Source: Delphinus delphis
Taxonomy: Eukaryota; Chordata; Mammalia; Artiodactyla; Delphinidae
NCBI RefSeq assembly: GCF_949987515.2
Contig: NC_082697.1
Location: 22,451,730 to 22,515,729, forward strand
DNA: 64,000 nt
Reading direction: 5' to 3'
Shown: piece by piece, positions 48,247-58,703 of the stretch
Layout of the letters: each line of letters begins with the position of its first letter
Position numbering within the stretch: the first letter of the stretch is position 1
Notes under the pieces: generated by a model
The model's database searches: none
What the model was told of the DNA's origin: nothing
What the model saw: the letters and a program-made list of their open reading frames with translations, nothing else
Position numbers and translations under genes: made by a program

Positions 48247-48340
48247 CTGGTGCGGAGAAGGCGCTGGCTCGGTGCGCGGAGCGGGTGCGGAGCTGAGGCT
48301 GGCGGGCCGTCGGTGGGGTCCGGGCTGGGCGCGGCGGGGG
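48247..48340 (-). other. MYL9: MYL9 noncoding exon 1 (5' UTR)
   Basis: GC-rich leader ending CTCCGCACCAG, followed by a GTGGGA donor (GT at 48245-48246). It sits directly downstream of two CArG-type elements in a CpG-rich promoter. The transcription start near 48340 is an estimate. Confidence 0.7.
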
Positions 48341-48364
48341 CGCGGGGCGGGGCGCGGCGCCAGG

Positions 48365-48374
48365 CCTTACAAGG
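48365..48374 (-). promoter_or_regulatory. CArG-like element in MYL9 promoter
   Basis: Minus strand CCTTGTAAGG fits CC(A/T)6GG except for one G in the core. It is 61 bases downstream of the perfect CArG box and close to the expected transcription start. Paired CArG elements are typical of smooth-muscle promoters; binding here is an inference. Confidence 0.45.
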
Positions 48375-48425
48375 CAGAAGAATGTGCGGCAGCGGCGGGA
48401 TGGGGGCGGGGCCGCGGCAGCCCGG

Positions 48426-48435
48426 CCTTATTTGG
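48426..48435 (-). promoter_or_regulatory. Consensus CArG box (SRF site) in MYL9 promoter
   Basis: Minus strand CCAAATAAGG matches the SRF consensus CC(A/T)6GG perfectly. It lies about 90 bases upstream of the estimated MYL9 start. SRF with myocardin/MRTF cofactors drives smooth-muscle contractile genes (established), so this is the likely control element. Confidence 0.8.
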
Positions 48436-48450
48436 CCTCGACCCACGGCC

Positions 48451-49224
48451 CCGGGAGGCGGGGTGTTCCCGGGTGAACCCCCAGGCTGCCAGGGCCTTCC
48501 CCATCGTGGACCGGGGAGGTGACGGGGGTGAGTAGGGGGCCTGGACTGCCCGGGGAAGGGGGTTTATGTGGGCCGGCCCTTCGTCTCCTGCGAGGCTGGC
48601 AGAACATGCAGGGGCCTCTAGTCCTCAGACCCTACCCCCATCTTCCCCCCAAAGGCGCGCCGCCCGGCCCATTCCCGGGGGAGGGCCTCCTTCCACCAGG
48701 CCAAGTATGGCTTTTTTCCAGTCCCAGAGAAGAGGCGTGTCAGAGAGAACCCACTATCCTCATACAGAGCCAGCAGTCAGCCTCCTGGGGTGTGGGGCGC
48801 ACATGAAAGTTGGGTAGGACCGTACTGGGGACAGCCCACCTCAGCCAAGTCATTCTTCTCTCAGGTGCCCTCAGTTTCCTCACCTGTAAAATGGGAGTGT
48901 GGTGGTGAGAATTCAGTGAAAGAGTGGCCAGAAAGACCCACGTAGACCCTGGGGAGCCAGCGAGAGGAGCAGGGGCGAGCGGACCCCCGGAGCATCCTTG
49001 CCAAAGGGGCTGCACCCCCTCTCCCCCTCTTGTTGGCCTGAGCTGGAGGATGGAGTCTGGAAGGACAGACCCATCCCCTCTGCCATCGGGCATCAGGTCC
49101 ATCAGTTTGACCCGTGAAGCAACACTTTACCCATCAGCCCCTAGCTGGACTCCCGTCCTGCTCTCTCTCCCCTTTGATCCAACACGGACATTCCCAAGGG
49201 AACTTTTCAACGCCCAGTTACTTA
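48451..49224. other. MYL9 upstream flank, no recognised feature
   Basis: GC-rich near the promoter; a sense MIR trace at 48860-48900 (CTCAGTTTCCTCACCTGTAA). Confidence 0.45.
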
Positions 49225-49610
49225 GTCTGTAAATATTAACTGACACCTGCTACCTGCCAGGCACTGTGCTTGGGTGCTGGGGTAAGTACCCAAGTAATTG
49301 CACTCAGGAAGCATTTGTTCTTGTGGAGGGAAGTACCATGAACAAGTGGCTCCATGGCTTGGAGGGTAGAAATAAATGCCTTGAGGGAGAATAAAACTAG
49401 GTGAGGGGAGAGAGAGTAACAGGAGGTGGGGCTGCCTCCCAGGAAGTGACATCTGGGCAGCGCTGAAGGATGTGAGGGAGTGAGCCAGCCCAGAGAGGCT
49501 CTGAGGCAGAAGCCCTGTAGGGGGAGCTTGGCCAGGTCACGGTCAAGGAGCAGCGGGAGGTCAGTGTGACTGAGGGGAGGTGGGTGGGAGAGGAGGTCTG
49601 AGAAGCACTA
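49225..49610. mobile_element. Old L2-type repeat
   Basis: ACTGACACCTGCTACCTGCC, AGGCACTGTGCTTGGGTGCT, GTGACATCTGGGCAGCGCTG, GGCCAGGTCACGG. Confidence 0.5.
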
Positions 49611-49633
49611 GGGACATAGCTCGGGGATCCTTG

Positions 49634-50205
49634 TGTTACCCCAAAACTGGGTTTGCCTCTTGGTGGGTGTCAAGCCAATAGACACTAACACGCCAAAGAT
49701 CTGGAGAAGGAAGGATTTATTATTACTCACAGCCAGTAAGGAGAATCTTACTGGTGATCTTTCCCAAAGCAATGTTTCCCTGAACAGCAAAACGGGGGAA
49801 GTTTTAAGCTAAGGGTACATGCATATTCATGAAGGGGCTTGAGCAGAGCAGAAATCCGCATGGAAATGGGGCCAAGGTCCAAGCTTTAGCTGAAGTCAGG
49901 AGGGTCAGCATTACCATTCCGTCCTCCACCTGGGGTGGGGGGTCTTAATCCCTGCAGAGCGCAAAGACAAGTTATCATGCCTATCCCTTGAGGAGGAACT
50001 AGGACTCTGCTCTATCAGTGCACTGTTGTCTGCCTTTTCTCTGTTCCTGCATTCCTTTGTTCTCTTAAGATCATTAATTACCGAGACCTGTTCAAGGGCA
50101 AGCATTGTGGTCAGGCTTAGATCACAGAATGACTTAGGCCAAAATGACTTCTCTTATGTCAAGAAAGCCATTCCTGGTTCTCTTTCTCCAGGGACCCCTT
50201 AACTT
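49634..50205 (-). mobile_element. Solo endogenous-retrovirus-type LTR
   Basis: No coding capacity. Read on the minus strand it has a long GC-moderate U3, GCTTAAAACTTCCCCCG and a TTTGGGAAAGATC zone, a poly(A) signal AATAAA near 49708, and ends GGGTAACA, with the expected CA terminus (49634-49640). Composition and layout suggest a class I (gamma-type) LTR. Boundaries at the far side and the target duplication are not resolved. No internal viral genes are present. Confidence 0.6.
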
Positions 50206-50219
50206 ACCTGCTTACACTC

Positions 50220-50395
50220 GTAGGCCACTGTAAGACATCAGAGAGTTCTGAGCAGAAGGGTGGCGTGATCTGGCTTATGTTCTAACTGAATCCCCTTTGG
50301 GGTTGGGGAGGGGGAAGCAGGGAGACCAGTGAGGAGCTATTCAACAGGATGAGGTGTCCAGACTAGTGTGGTGGCAGTGGGAGAAGTGATGGGAT
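50220..50395. other. Probable L2 remnant
   Basis: GAGCAGAAGGGTGGCGTGAT, CTGGCTTATGTTCTAACTGA: continuation of the ancient repeat seen at 49225. Confidence 0.4.
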
Positions 50396-50409
50396 TCTGG
50401 ACATATTTT

Positions 50410-50540
50410 TTTTGGCTCGGGAGGGAGGGTGGCCATGCAGTGCAGCTTGTAGGATCTTACTTCCCCGACCAGGGATCAAACCTGGGCCCTCGGCAATGAA
50501 AGCGTGGAGTCTTAACCACTGGATCAACAGGGAATTCCCA
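50410..50540 (-). mobile_element. Short CHR-type SINE
   Basis: Antisense; perfect 14-bp duplication TCTGGACATATTTT at 50396-50409 and 50541-50554. Head ends GGATCAACAGGGAATTCC. Confidence 0.94.
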
Positions 50541-50554
50541 TCTGGACATATTTT

Positions 50555-50994
50555 GAAGTTGCATCCAATAGGATTTTCGCATAGATTGGTATGTGTGTGA
50601 GAGTCAAGGAAGACTTGAAGACTCCAAGGGTCTGGTCTGAGCAGCTGGAAAGAAAGAGCTGACATTTTCTCTTATGGAAGGAGCAGGTTTGGTGAGAGAT
50701 TAGAAGTTCCATTTTGGACATAATAAATTTTAAAAACTTTACTTTGAAATAGTTTCAAACTTACAGTAAAGTTATAAGAACTGTACAAAGAGCTCCTATA
50801 TACCTTCACCCAGGTTCTCTAATTGTTAACATTGGCTTTATTATACTGTCTTCCGTGTGTGTGTATCCTCCTCCCCAACCATTTGAGAGTAAGTTGCACA
50901 CATCAAGCCCTTTTACCCAAAATACTTCAGTGAGTATCTCCTAAAAAGGAGATTATATTACATATTCATATTACAGTGATTAAAATCAGGAAAA
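50555..50994. other. Intergenic, decayed repeat
   Basis: 50690-50960 looks like antisense L1 sequence (AAACTTACAGTAAAGTTATA, CACCCAGGTTCTCTAATTG) but too decayed to bound. Confidence 0.4.
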
Positions 50995-51715
50995 ATTTTT
51001 TTATTGAAATATAGTTGATGTACAGTATTATAAGTTACAGGTGTACAATATAGTGATTCACAATTTTTTTTTTTTTTTTTTTTTGCGGTACGCGGGCCTC
51101 TCACTGTTGTGGCCTCTCCCATTGTGGAGCACAGGCTCTGGACATGCAGGCTCAGCGGCCATGGCTCACGGGCCTAGCTGCTCCGTGGCATGTGGGATTT
51201 TCCCGGACCGGGGCACGAACCCGTGTCCCCTGCATCGGCAGGCGGACTCTCAACCACTGTGCCATCAGGGAAGCCCACGATTGGTTTTTGTATATTGATC
51301 TTGCTTCCAGGAACACTGCTGAACTAATTTATTAACTCTGATAATTTTTTTGTGGATACCTTAGGGTTTTCTATATGAAAGATCATGTTATCTGCAAATA
51401 GAGGTAGTTTAACTTCTTTCTTTCCAATTTAGATGCCATCCATTCATTCATTTATTCATTCTTGCCTAAAGGCCCTGGCTGGAACCTACCGTACAATATT
51501 GAGTAGAAGTGGCAAGAGTGAACCTCTTCGTCTTGTTCCTTATCTTGAGGGGAAAGCTTTCAGTCTTTCACCATTAAACACGTTAGCTGTGGATTTTTTT
51601 TTTTTTTGGATGTCCATTATCAGCTTGAGGATGTTCTAATTTGTTGAGCATTTTTATCATGAAAGGGTGCTGGGTTTTATCAAATGTTTATTCTGCATCT
51701 ATTGAAATGTCTTTA
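50995..51715 (-). mobile_element. Antisense L1 sequence, interrupted
   Basis: 51000-51064 is an L1 3' end (TTTATTGAAATATAGTTGAT). 51290-51715 is antisense ORF2 (CATGTTATCTGCAAATAGAG, CTTGTTCCTTATCTTGAGGG, GGGTTTTATCAAATGTTTAT). Two events may be involved. Confidence 0.65.
51065..51275 (-). mobile_element. CHR-2-like SINE
   Basis: Antisense, T20 tail, GCGGTACGCGGGCCTCTCAC ... GTGCCATCAGGGAAGCCC. Confidence 0.92.
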
Positions 51716-52489
51716 ATCTCTGGCCCTTAGAACTGTCCTTTAGCTTTTCTATGTCTTTCATGCACTGACGTTTTTGGAGAGTCCCAGCCAGTTTCTTGGT
51801 GCTCCCTCATGATTAGCTTCAGACTATGGACTTTTGACAGGAATATCACAGAAGTGATGCTGTATTCGTCCCAGTTCATCTTATCAGGAAACACGTATGA
51901 TGTTATTATTACCAGTGATGGGAAAAAATTAACTTTGGCCATCTAGTGTCTGCCAGATTTATTCATCAGAAAATTACTGTTTTTCCCTTTTGTAATTAAT
52001 ATGTTCATTAATAGGTAATTTGTGGGGTGCTCCTTTGAGACTAAATATTCTGTTCCTCATCAAACTTTTACCCATGGCTTTTAACATGCACTGATGATCC
52101 AGTTGTTACTATGATGCTTGTCAAATGGTGATTTTTCTAACCATTCTCACTTCCTTTTACTGGTTGGTGGACGTGTTAACTTTGAGATTACCTGTTAGAT
52201 GTCTAAGTGGAGGTGGTGAGTGGGAAGTGCAAAGTTCAAGGAAAGGTACAGGTTGTAGATTTAGGTGTAGGAGTTGTCAATCTGTAGAAGGTTAAAGCCA
52301 TTAGCAGTTGAGGGTCTCCAAGGGCCCATGTCCCCTGTTGGTCACAGGGCTTCACCAGGCCTGGGGTCCGCTGACATGTTTTAGAGACAAACCCTGGTGC
52401 TGACTGGGTCACCAGAGTGCCATGGCTCCATGGAGGCTGGGACTGGGGGCTCCTGTCTTATGGGAAGCTGGGTTCTGTGGAAGGAAGTG
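51716..52489. other. Intergenic, no recognised feature
   Basis: Unique or decayed LINE; nothing supported. Confidence 0.4.
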
Positions 52490-53200
52490 TCCTTGCTCTG
52501 TTCAAAGCTGGTAAAAGCCCTTACTACTTAACCTGGCATTCAAGGCTTGTCCAGCACCACCCCTTCCCTGAGCAGCAGCAGAGTCTTACTGCTTGCTGTG
52601 CCCTTCACTGCCACAGCTTGGGGAACTCCTGCTCATCCTTCAAAGCCCAGCTCAAATATTATCTTCTCTGTGAAGTCCCACCTCTACTCCCCGCAACAAG
52701 GTCATTCATTTAGAAAACAGTTCTTGAGGCTCTCCTCTGTGCTAGGCACTGAGACTAGTGAAAAAAACTATTCCTGCCCTCAGGGAGCCCATCGTTTCCT
52801 GGTGGAGACAGATATTCATAAGTAATCTTACAGATCTAAGCATCAGTGACAGCAACAAAGCAAGGTAAGTGAAGTGACTGTCCAGCTCCAAGAGTTAGAG
52901 CAGGGGGTTTGCACCAACCTGGCCTGGCTGAGGTGCTTTGGGAAGCTTTCACTGCAGAAATGCTAGCTGGCCTGAGAGCTGAGGCAAGAATAGATGCATT
53001 GGTGGGGGAGCCATGGCTCCCTGTGCAAGGTCTGAGGTGAGGCTGGAAGGCAGAGAGCAGGGGATGGGCTCCCATGGGAGATGTACCTAGAAAGGTGGAC
53101 GTAGGCCTCCAAGGCCAAGGTGAGGAGGCCGGATTTTCTCTTGCTGGTACTGGGAAGGCTTCAAAGGGTCCTGAGCAGAGGGGGATTTTCGAGGAGTCCC
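52490..53200. mobile_element. Old L2-type repeats
   Basis: ACCTGGCATTCAAGGCTTGT, CAAAGCCCAGCTCAAATATT, CTCTGTGAAGTCCCACC, then GAGGCTCTCCTCTGTGCTAG and CAGGGAGCCCATCGTTTCCT. Confidence 0.55.
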
Positions 53201-53289
53201 TCTGGCTGCCATAAGGAAGAGGCAGTGCGGATCACATTGATTTTTCAGATGAGCCAGATTCATATCAGTAGGAGATACAACTTCATTTT

Positions 53290-53491
53290 TTTGTTTAGAT
53301 CTTATTTATTTAGTGCCAGGTCTTAGATGCGGCATGGCATCTCTCAGTTGCGGCATGCAGACTTCTTAGCTGCGACATGTGGACTCTTAGTTGCGGCACA
53401 CGTGCGGCACCTAGTTCCCCAACCAGGGATCGAACCTGGGTCCCCTGCATTGGGAGCACAGTCTTACCCACTGGACCACCAGAGAAGTCCT
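53290..53491 (-). mobile_element. CHR-type SINE
   Basis: Antisense; 16-bp duplication GATACAACTTCATTTT (53274-53289) versus GATACAATTTCATTTT (53492-53507). Several GCGGCA repeats in the body. Confidence 0.93.
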
Positions 53492-53507
53492 GATACAATT
53501 TCATTTT

Positions 53508-54119
53508 AAGTTTCTTTTATAAACCCCATTCCAGTGCTGGTGGTAGGAACTTCATCTCAGTTGGTCTGGGGGTCCTCATGGTCTCTGGATCTCAGGCCAC
53601 TGGGGACAATGGCTTTGTCCTGCTGGCCTGGCCACAAGGCCCCTGAGCCCTGTGCTGCTCCTGGCTACGGCTAAGCCTTCTTTCTCTGCTCTCAGGCTAT
53701 GGGGTGGGGACTCCGAAAGGCTTGGGGACCCACAAACTTTTGGGGAGCAGGAGGTTTACAGGGGAACCTGGGCCTCCCTGCTCTCTGACCTGCAGCCTCT
53801 GGGTGGTTCTCAGGGACCCAGGGACAGTGAACAGTCTCCTTCTCTGCTCCCTTTCCTCTTCCCCAGCACCCTTCAGGAGGGTGCTTTCTGTCTCTGTTTG
53901 GCCCTGTTCCCTCAAGGATTGTGCTTTGGAAGTGCAGAAACCGAGGACTCACTCCCAGCTTCTCTAGGAAGCTGCTGTCGGCCTTTCCCTGAAATGACAA
54001 ATGCCTCCCTGATAGAACAGAGTACAGGAGGTGGGACATCATCTAAGCCATCTTCTTGTTCAGACTGTTTAATCTGAGTCATGAGAAAACAGAAATCCAA
54101 ATTAGGCAACATTCTCTAA
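53508..54119. other. Intergenic, no gene recognised
   Basis: Unique GC-moderate sequence; open frames on both strands overlap and match nothing. Confidence 0.45.
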
Positions 54120-54260
54120 GATGCTTGGATACTTACAAAATGTCAATGTCATGAAAAAAAAAAAAGTGGGGAAACTGCTTCTGATTCAAGGAGACTAAAG
54201 AGACTTGATAACTGAAAGCAGCGAATGATCCTTCACTGGATCCTGGATGGATACAAAGTA
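54120..54260 (+). mobile_element. Old L1 3' fragment
   Basis: GGGGAAACTGCTTCTGATTC, AAGGAGACTAAAGAGACTTG, CACTGGATCCTGGATGG: sense L1M-type 3' end. Confidence 0.5.
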
Positions 54261-54519
54261 AAAGCCATGGAGGACATTCCTCCGGCACTTGGAGTGTGGC
54301 CCTGCTTTAGCTGGTATTGATGTCTGGGCACTAAGCGCCCTCCTGGGTAAGGGAGGTGCTCGAGGGTCACTCGTGTGTTAAATTAGAGGAATAGTGGTAT
54401 TGTGCTCACGTAGGAATGTCCTTATTCTTAGGTGTCGCCTGGTGTATTTGGGGGTGAAGCAGCATGGTATGTGCAGCTTATTTTTAAATGGCTCAAGGTG
54501 AGGGGGATGTTTGTGTATG
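54261..54519. other. Intergenic, no recognised feature
   Basis: Short unique-looking interval. Confidence 0.35.
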
Positions 54520-54605
54520 TCCCTGACAGGAACAATGCAAATATGGCAAAATCTTGACAGTTGGTGATTCTGGGTGAGGGACATTAAACTATTCTTTCAA
54601 CTTCG
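54520..54605 (+). mobile_element. Old L1 3' fragment
   Basis: CAAATATGGCAAAATCTTGA, GGTGATTCTGGGTGAGGGAC, AAACTATTCTTTCAACTTC. Confidence 0.45.
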
Positions 54606-55629
54606 GGAGGGTGGGCCTCTCCTCTGCTGCACCAGCAGGGCTGGGAGAGGGGGCCCAGGTACTATGATACAGGGAGTGCAGGACCCTCCCTGAGACCCTG
54701 ATCTAACCCTCAAGGCCCCTCCCCTGCTGCCGCAGAAACACTCAGGCTCTGAAGGGGTAAAAGGGTCCACCCAGTTCCCCGAGGCCCGTCAGGAGTAGAG
54801 CTGGGCTGCTCGCCGGTCAAGTCCAGCGTGATGCCTCTGTGTTCACTCACACCCCTGAGTATCTGGCTCAGTGCCCAGGCAACCTGAAACCCGTCCACTT
54901 ACCTTTGAGTCACCCTCAGCCGTGTCTCAGGGCAGGGGGTAGGTCCAGCCCCAGGAGTTACTCTGAGCCATCCATGGCCACTGGGCGCTCAGCCACCACT
55001 ACCAGGATCTAGACATGAGGGCACAGCACTCCTAGCGCAGGGGGTCTGGCCCACAGGCTTCAGAGGAGCTCACGAGCGGCCCCTCTGGGGAAGGCAGGGC
55101 AGCCCGAACAAAGTTCCTGGGAAGGAAGTTCCCCTGGGCTTGAGGTCACCAGCACCTCCGCTGCGTTGTGCCAAGGGAGGAGACCAGGTGCCTGCAGCTC
55201 GGCCGGGCCCGAGAACTTTCTGAAACACATGTTCTTACCACCAGACATGGGCACCTGCTGTTCCGCCTGCTCTCCCCTGCACCCCATCCCCGTCTCCCAA
55301 AGCCGGTTAATACCCACTGTCCTTCAGCCTTGACCTGGGTTTGGCGGAGCTGTCATGGGTTCCCACAGCCTCACTGTGCTGCACCTCCTTTTCTACCATC
55401 TGCTGTAGACTGGAACTCACCTATGGCATGTTCCGTGTCTCCCCCACCGGGGCGTGAGCTCTATGAGCAGGGTAGGTGCTCAGGAAGTGCATCCAGTGCG
55501 TGTAACTGTCAGGGTGCAGGCAGCGGCTGGGGTACCGAGTGCCCCGTCCTGGGTGAAGCGCACGCAGAGTCGGGGTCTGCGGAGGGGGCGCGAGTCGTCA
55601 GCGTGAGCAGCCCATCTCAGCTCCCACAT
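54606..55629. other. Intergenic between MYL9 and DLGAP4, no gene recognised
   Basis: GC-rich unique sequence just past the DLGAP4 3' end; a MIR trace near 54690-54800. Confidence 0.45.
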
Positions 55630-55644
55630 AGCGACGATGAAGCA

Positions 55645-55650
55645 TTTATT
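55645..55650 (-). terminator. Candidate distal DLGAP4 poly(A) signal AATAAA
   Basis: Minus-strand AATAAA (GAGAAATAAATGC) about 1.83 kb past the DLGAP4 stop, in sequence not recognised as a repeat. Best candidate for the gene's 3' end. Confidence 0.5.
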
Positions 55651-55889
55651 TCTCTGGAGGAAGCTGGTCAGGCAGATGTTCACACTCATCTTTCGGGAAG
55701 GGAACCGAGAGCTTAGTTTTCTTGCTGGGGGTCACAGAGCTGGTGCATGAGAGCGCTGGCGTTACAGTTTACACTCGTCAGCCTGTCTCCAAGGAGCTGC
55801 CACTTGGAAGGGGTCTGGCTGTCTCCTGGGGCGTCTGCTCCACCCGCCTCATCCCAGCCTGGCCCGCCCCGCTGCAATAACACCATGAG

Positions 55890-56060
55890 CCCGTGGTGCA
55901 CGTTACCTCATTTATTCTCACAACATGCCTGTGAGGTAGGGAGGGGCGGGGACTGTCCCCATTTTACAGAGGAGGAAGTTGAGGCACACAGAGGTCAAGT
56001 GACTTGCCCAAGGTCACAGACGGCGGCCAAGCTGGAATGGGCCCTAGAGCAGGCCCCTGT
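55890..56060 (-). mobile_element. MIR in DLGAP4 3' UTR
   Basis: GTTACCTCATTTATTCTCAC, CCATTTTACAGAGGAGGAAG, CAAGTGACTTGCCCAAGGTC: well preserved antisense MIR. As the gene is on the minus strand the MIR is sense relative to the transcript. Confidence 0.85.
55911..55916 (-). terminator. Candidate proximal DLGAP4 poly(A) signal inside a MIR
   Basis: Minus-strand AATAAA (GAGAATAAATGAGG) lies in the part of a MIR SINE that normally carries this hexamer, so it may be fortuitous, or it may be an exapted alternative signal. Confidence 0.35.
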
Positions 56061-56861
56061 GGCAGGTGCTGGACACGAGGGCGTCTCCAGTGCCGCAGCC
56101 GTCGTGCTTGGAGCTTGCTGCAGGCCTGGCCTTGCCCTCGCCCTCCCTGCCCCCCACCTCACCCTGCAGGCCTGGGCCATCGCAGCTCAGGGCTCATGAC
56201 ACCCTGGGAGTGGGGCTGGGGGGCAGGGGAGAGAGAAGGATGACCGGGGTAAAAAAATAGAAAACTCAGAGGCCAGGCAGATGGGCCCATGGCCGGGGAG
56301 CGGGGGGCAGGTGAGAGACAAAAAAAGGGGGAGCTGCTTACACACAAGGTATATATTTTTACACACACTTGTACACACACCTAGATATAGTACATGTAAA
56401 AATATATGCTATTCACACACCCGCCTCCTGCCAGGTGCCCCCGAGAGCCAGCGGTGGCGCTGGTGGGCATGGGTGAGCAGAGGGGCGTTTGTTAAATATA
56501 CACTCTAAGGTCTATGTGCATATGTACACATACATACAGACACAGCCGCCCGCCCCTCGGGTACTGTACACAGGCTCGGCCAGGGACACGTGACCCCTGG
56601 AAAATGGGGTCCCTCTCGAGTGGCCCCTGCAAGTCACTCTAGGTCATACATTTTGCTGAAGGAAGAAGGGGCTGGAGAGAAGAAAAAGGCGGGAGTCTGG
56701 AGTGTGGTAAGCTGTGGTTTTTATCTCATTCCCACCCCCACCCCCCCAAAGACTTCAGCCCTCCTCATGGTCTCAGAGAGGCGAGTCACCCACCTGACGC
56801 TGCCTAGGGCTGGCAGATCACAGTGGGAGGGCTGCTTCTGCTGAGAGGAACCTGTATTTGC

Positions 56862-56890
56862 GTGTGTGCGCGCGCGCGTGCATGTGTGTG
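56862..56890. repeat. Alternating GT/GC tract in DLGAP4 3' UTR
   Basis: GTGTGTGCGCGCGCGCGTGC then ATGTGTGTG: alternating purine-pyrimidine, Z-DNA-prone. Confidence 0.85.
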
Positions 56891-57483
56891 AGCACTCGGT
56901 GGGGGAGGGGACGCGTGTCCATCTCTCTGTCCTCTGGGCTCACCCACAAAAAGGGCTGAGAACCAGAAAGCCGATAGTCAGGATGGTGACCCCTGTGTGA
57001 GCTCTTAAGGGAAAAGAGAAAAACATAAGAATGAAAACTCCAAGGTCAGAGCTGGGGTAGCCAGGAAAAGGAGGAAGGACATGGCAGGTGCCCAAGGCTG
57101 CCCTTGGGCTGTCGTCATCTTGTAAACAAGCTAGTTTAAGTTCTCATTAGATAGAGCAAGTAAAAAGACTGTAGTCTGGAGGCTGGGCCGGGGCGTTGCC
57201 GAAGTCCATCTATCTAGTCCACCACGGCCAGCAAGAGGAAAAAAAAGTTTTATAGTTTTGTGTTTCTGTTGATTTTTTTGTGTGAAGTCTTCATAACCTA
57301 AAGCTGGGAGGGACCCAAGAAAGCCAAATTGTGAGCCCTTGTATGCGTCAATTTGAAAGTTGGCTCAGGGTCTCTAGACAGAATAACCACACTGAAGGTT
57401 GAGAAAATTTTGTTCCTTTCGCATTTAGTTTGTAGGTTTCTTTTTTTAATGACTTAAAATTGTTTGCTTCCTGCTTCCTGGTC

Positions 57484-57702
57484 TCAGAGCCGGGTCTGGG
57501 CCTCAGGGACATAAATCTCGATGCTGTCCGCGCTCTCCGTGGCTGAGTTCTGCCGCACGGAAGCTGCCCGCTTGGCCGCCAGGAGCCTCTTGCGGGCCTC
57601 CTGACGCTGCTTGTCCCCAGCGTCAGAGGCCTTGTCGCGGCTCACTGCCGGCTTGGATTTGGCTGGCTTCTTTGGGACCGGAGGGGGTAGTTTCTTCTCT
57701 TC
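57484..57702 (-). CDS. DLGAP4: DLGAP4 last coding exon (Shank-binding C-terminus)
   Basis: 72 codons plus TGA: EEKKLPPPVPKKPAKSKPAV, a basic stretch KQRQEARKRLLAAKRAASVR, and the family-terminal ESADSIEIYVPEAQTRL. The final QTRL is a class I PDZ ligand that binds the Shank PDZ domain (established for SAPAPs). The Pro-rich PPPVPKKP could bind SH3 domains. Acceptor CACTAAAG (AG at 57703-57704), phase 0. The protein acts under the postsynaptic membrane and in other actin-rich cortices. Confidence 0.96.
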   Translation of the reverse strand, partial: EEKKLPPPVPKKPAKSKPAVSRDKASDAGDKQRQEARKRLLAAKRAASVRQNSATESADSIEIYVPEAQTRL

Positions 57703-58547
57703 CTTTAGTGAGACAGTGAGGAGAGAAGGAAAATAAAATAAAGGTGCCACCTTTTGTGTGGTGCTACCACCCACCGTATGCTGGCAGCTGGAGCCTCCAC
57801 CCCAGCTTCCCCGCATCGGGCACAAGCAACACACATTTGGAATCAGGAAGCCACAAGAAGCGATGATGGTGGGAATAGCACAAGGCATAGGAGCAAAAAG
57901 CAAGCTTACAATCCTAGAATGTTCTAGTAGGAAGGGACAGACAGATCACCTCTTCCCACCCCTGCTCTGAACCACTGAGAACCTGAAATTCACGCAGGAA
58001 TCATATAGCCAGAGATGGGATTTAAATTCAGGGCCTCCGACTCCCAGGTCACATTTCACATGCTATTCTAGGGGATCAGAACTCACAAGGGCCACAGTCC
58101 AGTAACCAATAACCAAAGGGGTCATTGGGTGCCACTGTTTTACAGATGGAAGCCTGAGCCTCAGGGAAGAGGCTGGCCCAGGAGGCAGAATCGGGTCCAG
58201 ACCCCTGTACTCCTGGCAGCGTGGTCCTGGGAGAAGGACCATTTTTCTACCTCCAGGGTTCCAACGGCTGTGTCTACGCTAGTGCTCTGGGCTGTGGGCA
58301 TGTGTCTCCCACTTTCTGAACATGCAGGGCAGGAAGGCATGCTTCGGGGGGGCAGCCTCAACTACACAGAGCGAGTGGCATGCTGGACGAGCGCCGAGCA
58401 TGGACCCCGCACACTGATGGACGTGAGCCCCCAGCTCAAAGACGACACACAGAGAAGGGAGCCAAGCAGCACTGACCGATGTGGCCAGCGTTATTGCCGA
58501 CCAGGAATTTGTCCCTGGACTTCCCCTCCGCACTGCTCCATGCTCAC
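57703..58547. other. DLGAP4 intron, no recognised repeat except MIR trace
   Basis: Unique; MIR-like pieces at 58000-58200 (TTTTACAGATGGAAGCCTGA). Confidence 0.5.
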
Positions 58548-58703
58548 CTTCCTCTTCTCGGGGGTCTCCACCAGCTGCCAGCTGTTGGCCTTGAGGTGGT
58601 AGAGTTCATCAAACTTCATGCTGATGTCCTCGATGGACAGCTGCAGCAGGTCCCAGAACCCTGCCAGGTCCTGGGCTGTTGGACGTGGGTTGGCATCAGG
58701 GTT
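58548..58703 (-). CDS. DLGAP4: DLGAP4 penultimate coding exon (GKAP domain)
   Basis: Reads NPDANPRPTAQDLAGFWDLL, QLSIEDISMKFDELYHLKAN and SWQLVETPEKRK, the most conserved stretch of the SAPAP/GKAP domain. Acceptor CCCACAG (AG at 58704-58705), donor GTGAGC after AAG (58548). 156 bases, phase 0 at both ends, joining CEQNL before it to EEKKL after it. The paralogue choice (DLGAP4 rather than DLGAP1-3) is supported by the C-terminal exon and by the MYL9-TGIF2 neighbourhood. Confidence 0.95.

Larger units (their letters stand above)
48180..48450. promoter_or_regulatory. MYL9: CpG-rich MYL9 promoter
   Basis: Short GC/CpG-rich block (for example GGGCGCGGCGGGGGCGCG) covering MYL9 exon 1 and the CArG elements. 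SP1-type GC boxes lie between 48340 and 48420. No TATA box at the expected place. Confidence 0.7.
55630..57483 (-). other. DLGAP4: DLGAP4 3' UTR
   Basis: Unique sequence for most of its length, with A/T-rich and CA-rich patches (56340-56540) and a GT/GC alternating tract near 56860-56890. A MIR lies at 55890-56060. The end is placed at the AATAAA of 55645-55650; use of the signal inside the MIR would shorten it by about 265 bases. Confidence 0.6.

Noticed and set aside
48272..48535. Plus-strand open frames over the MYL9 promoter
   Set aside because: GC-rich promoter DNA overlapping the noncoding exon 1 and CArG elements; no family resemblance.
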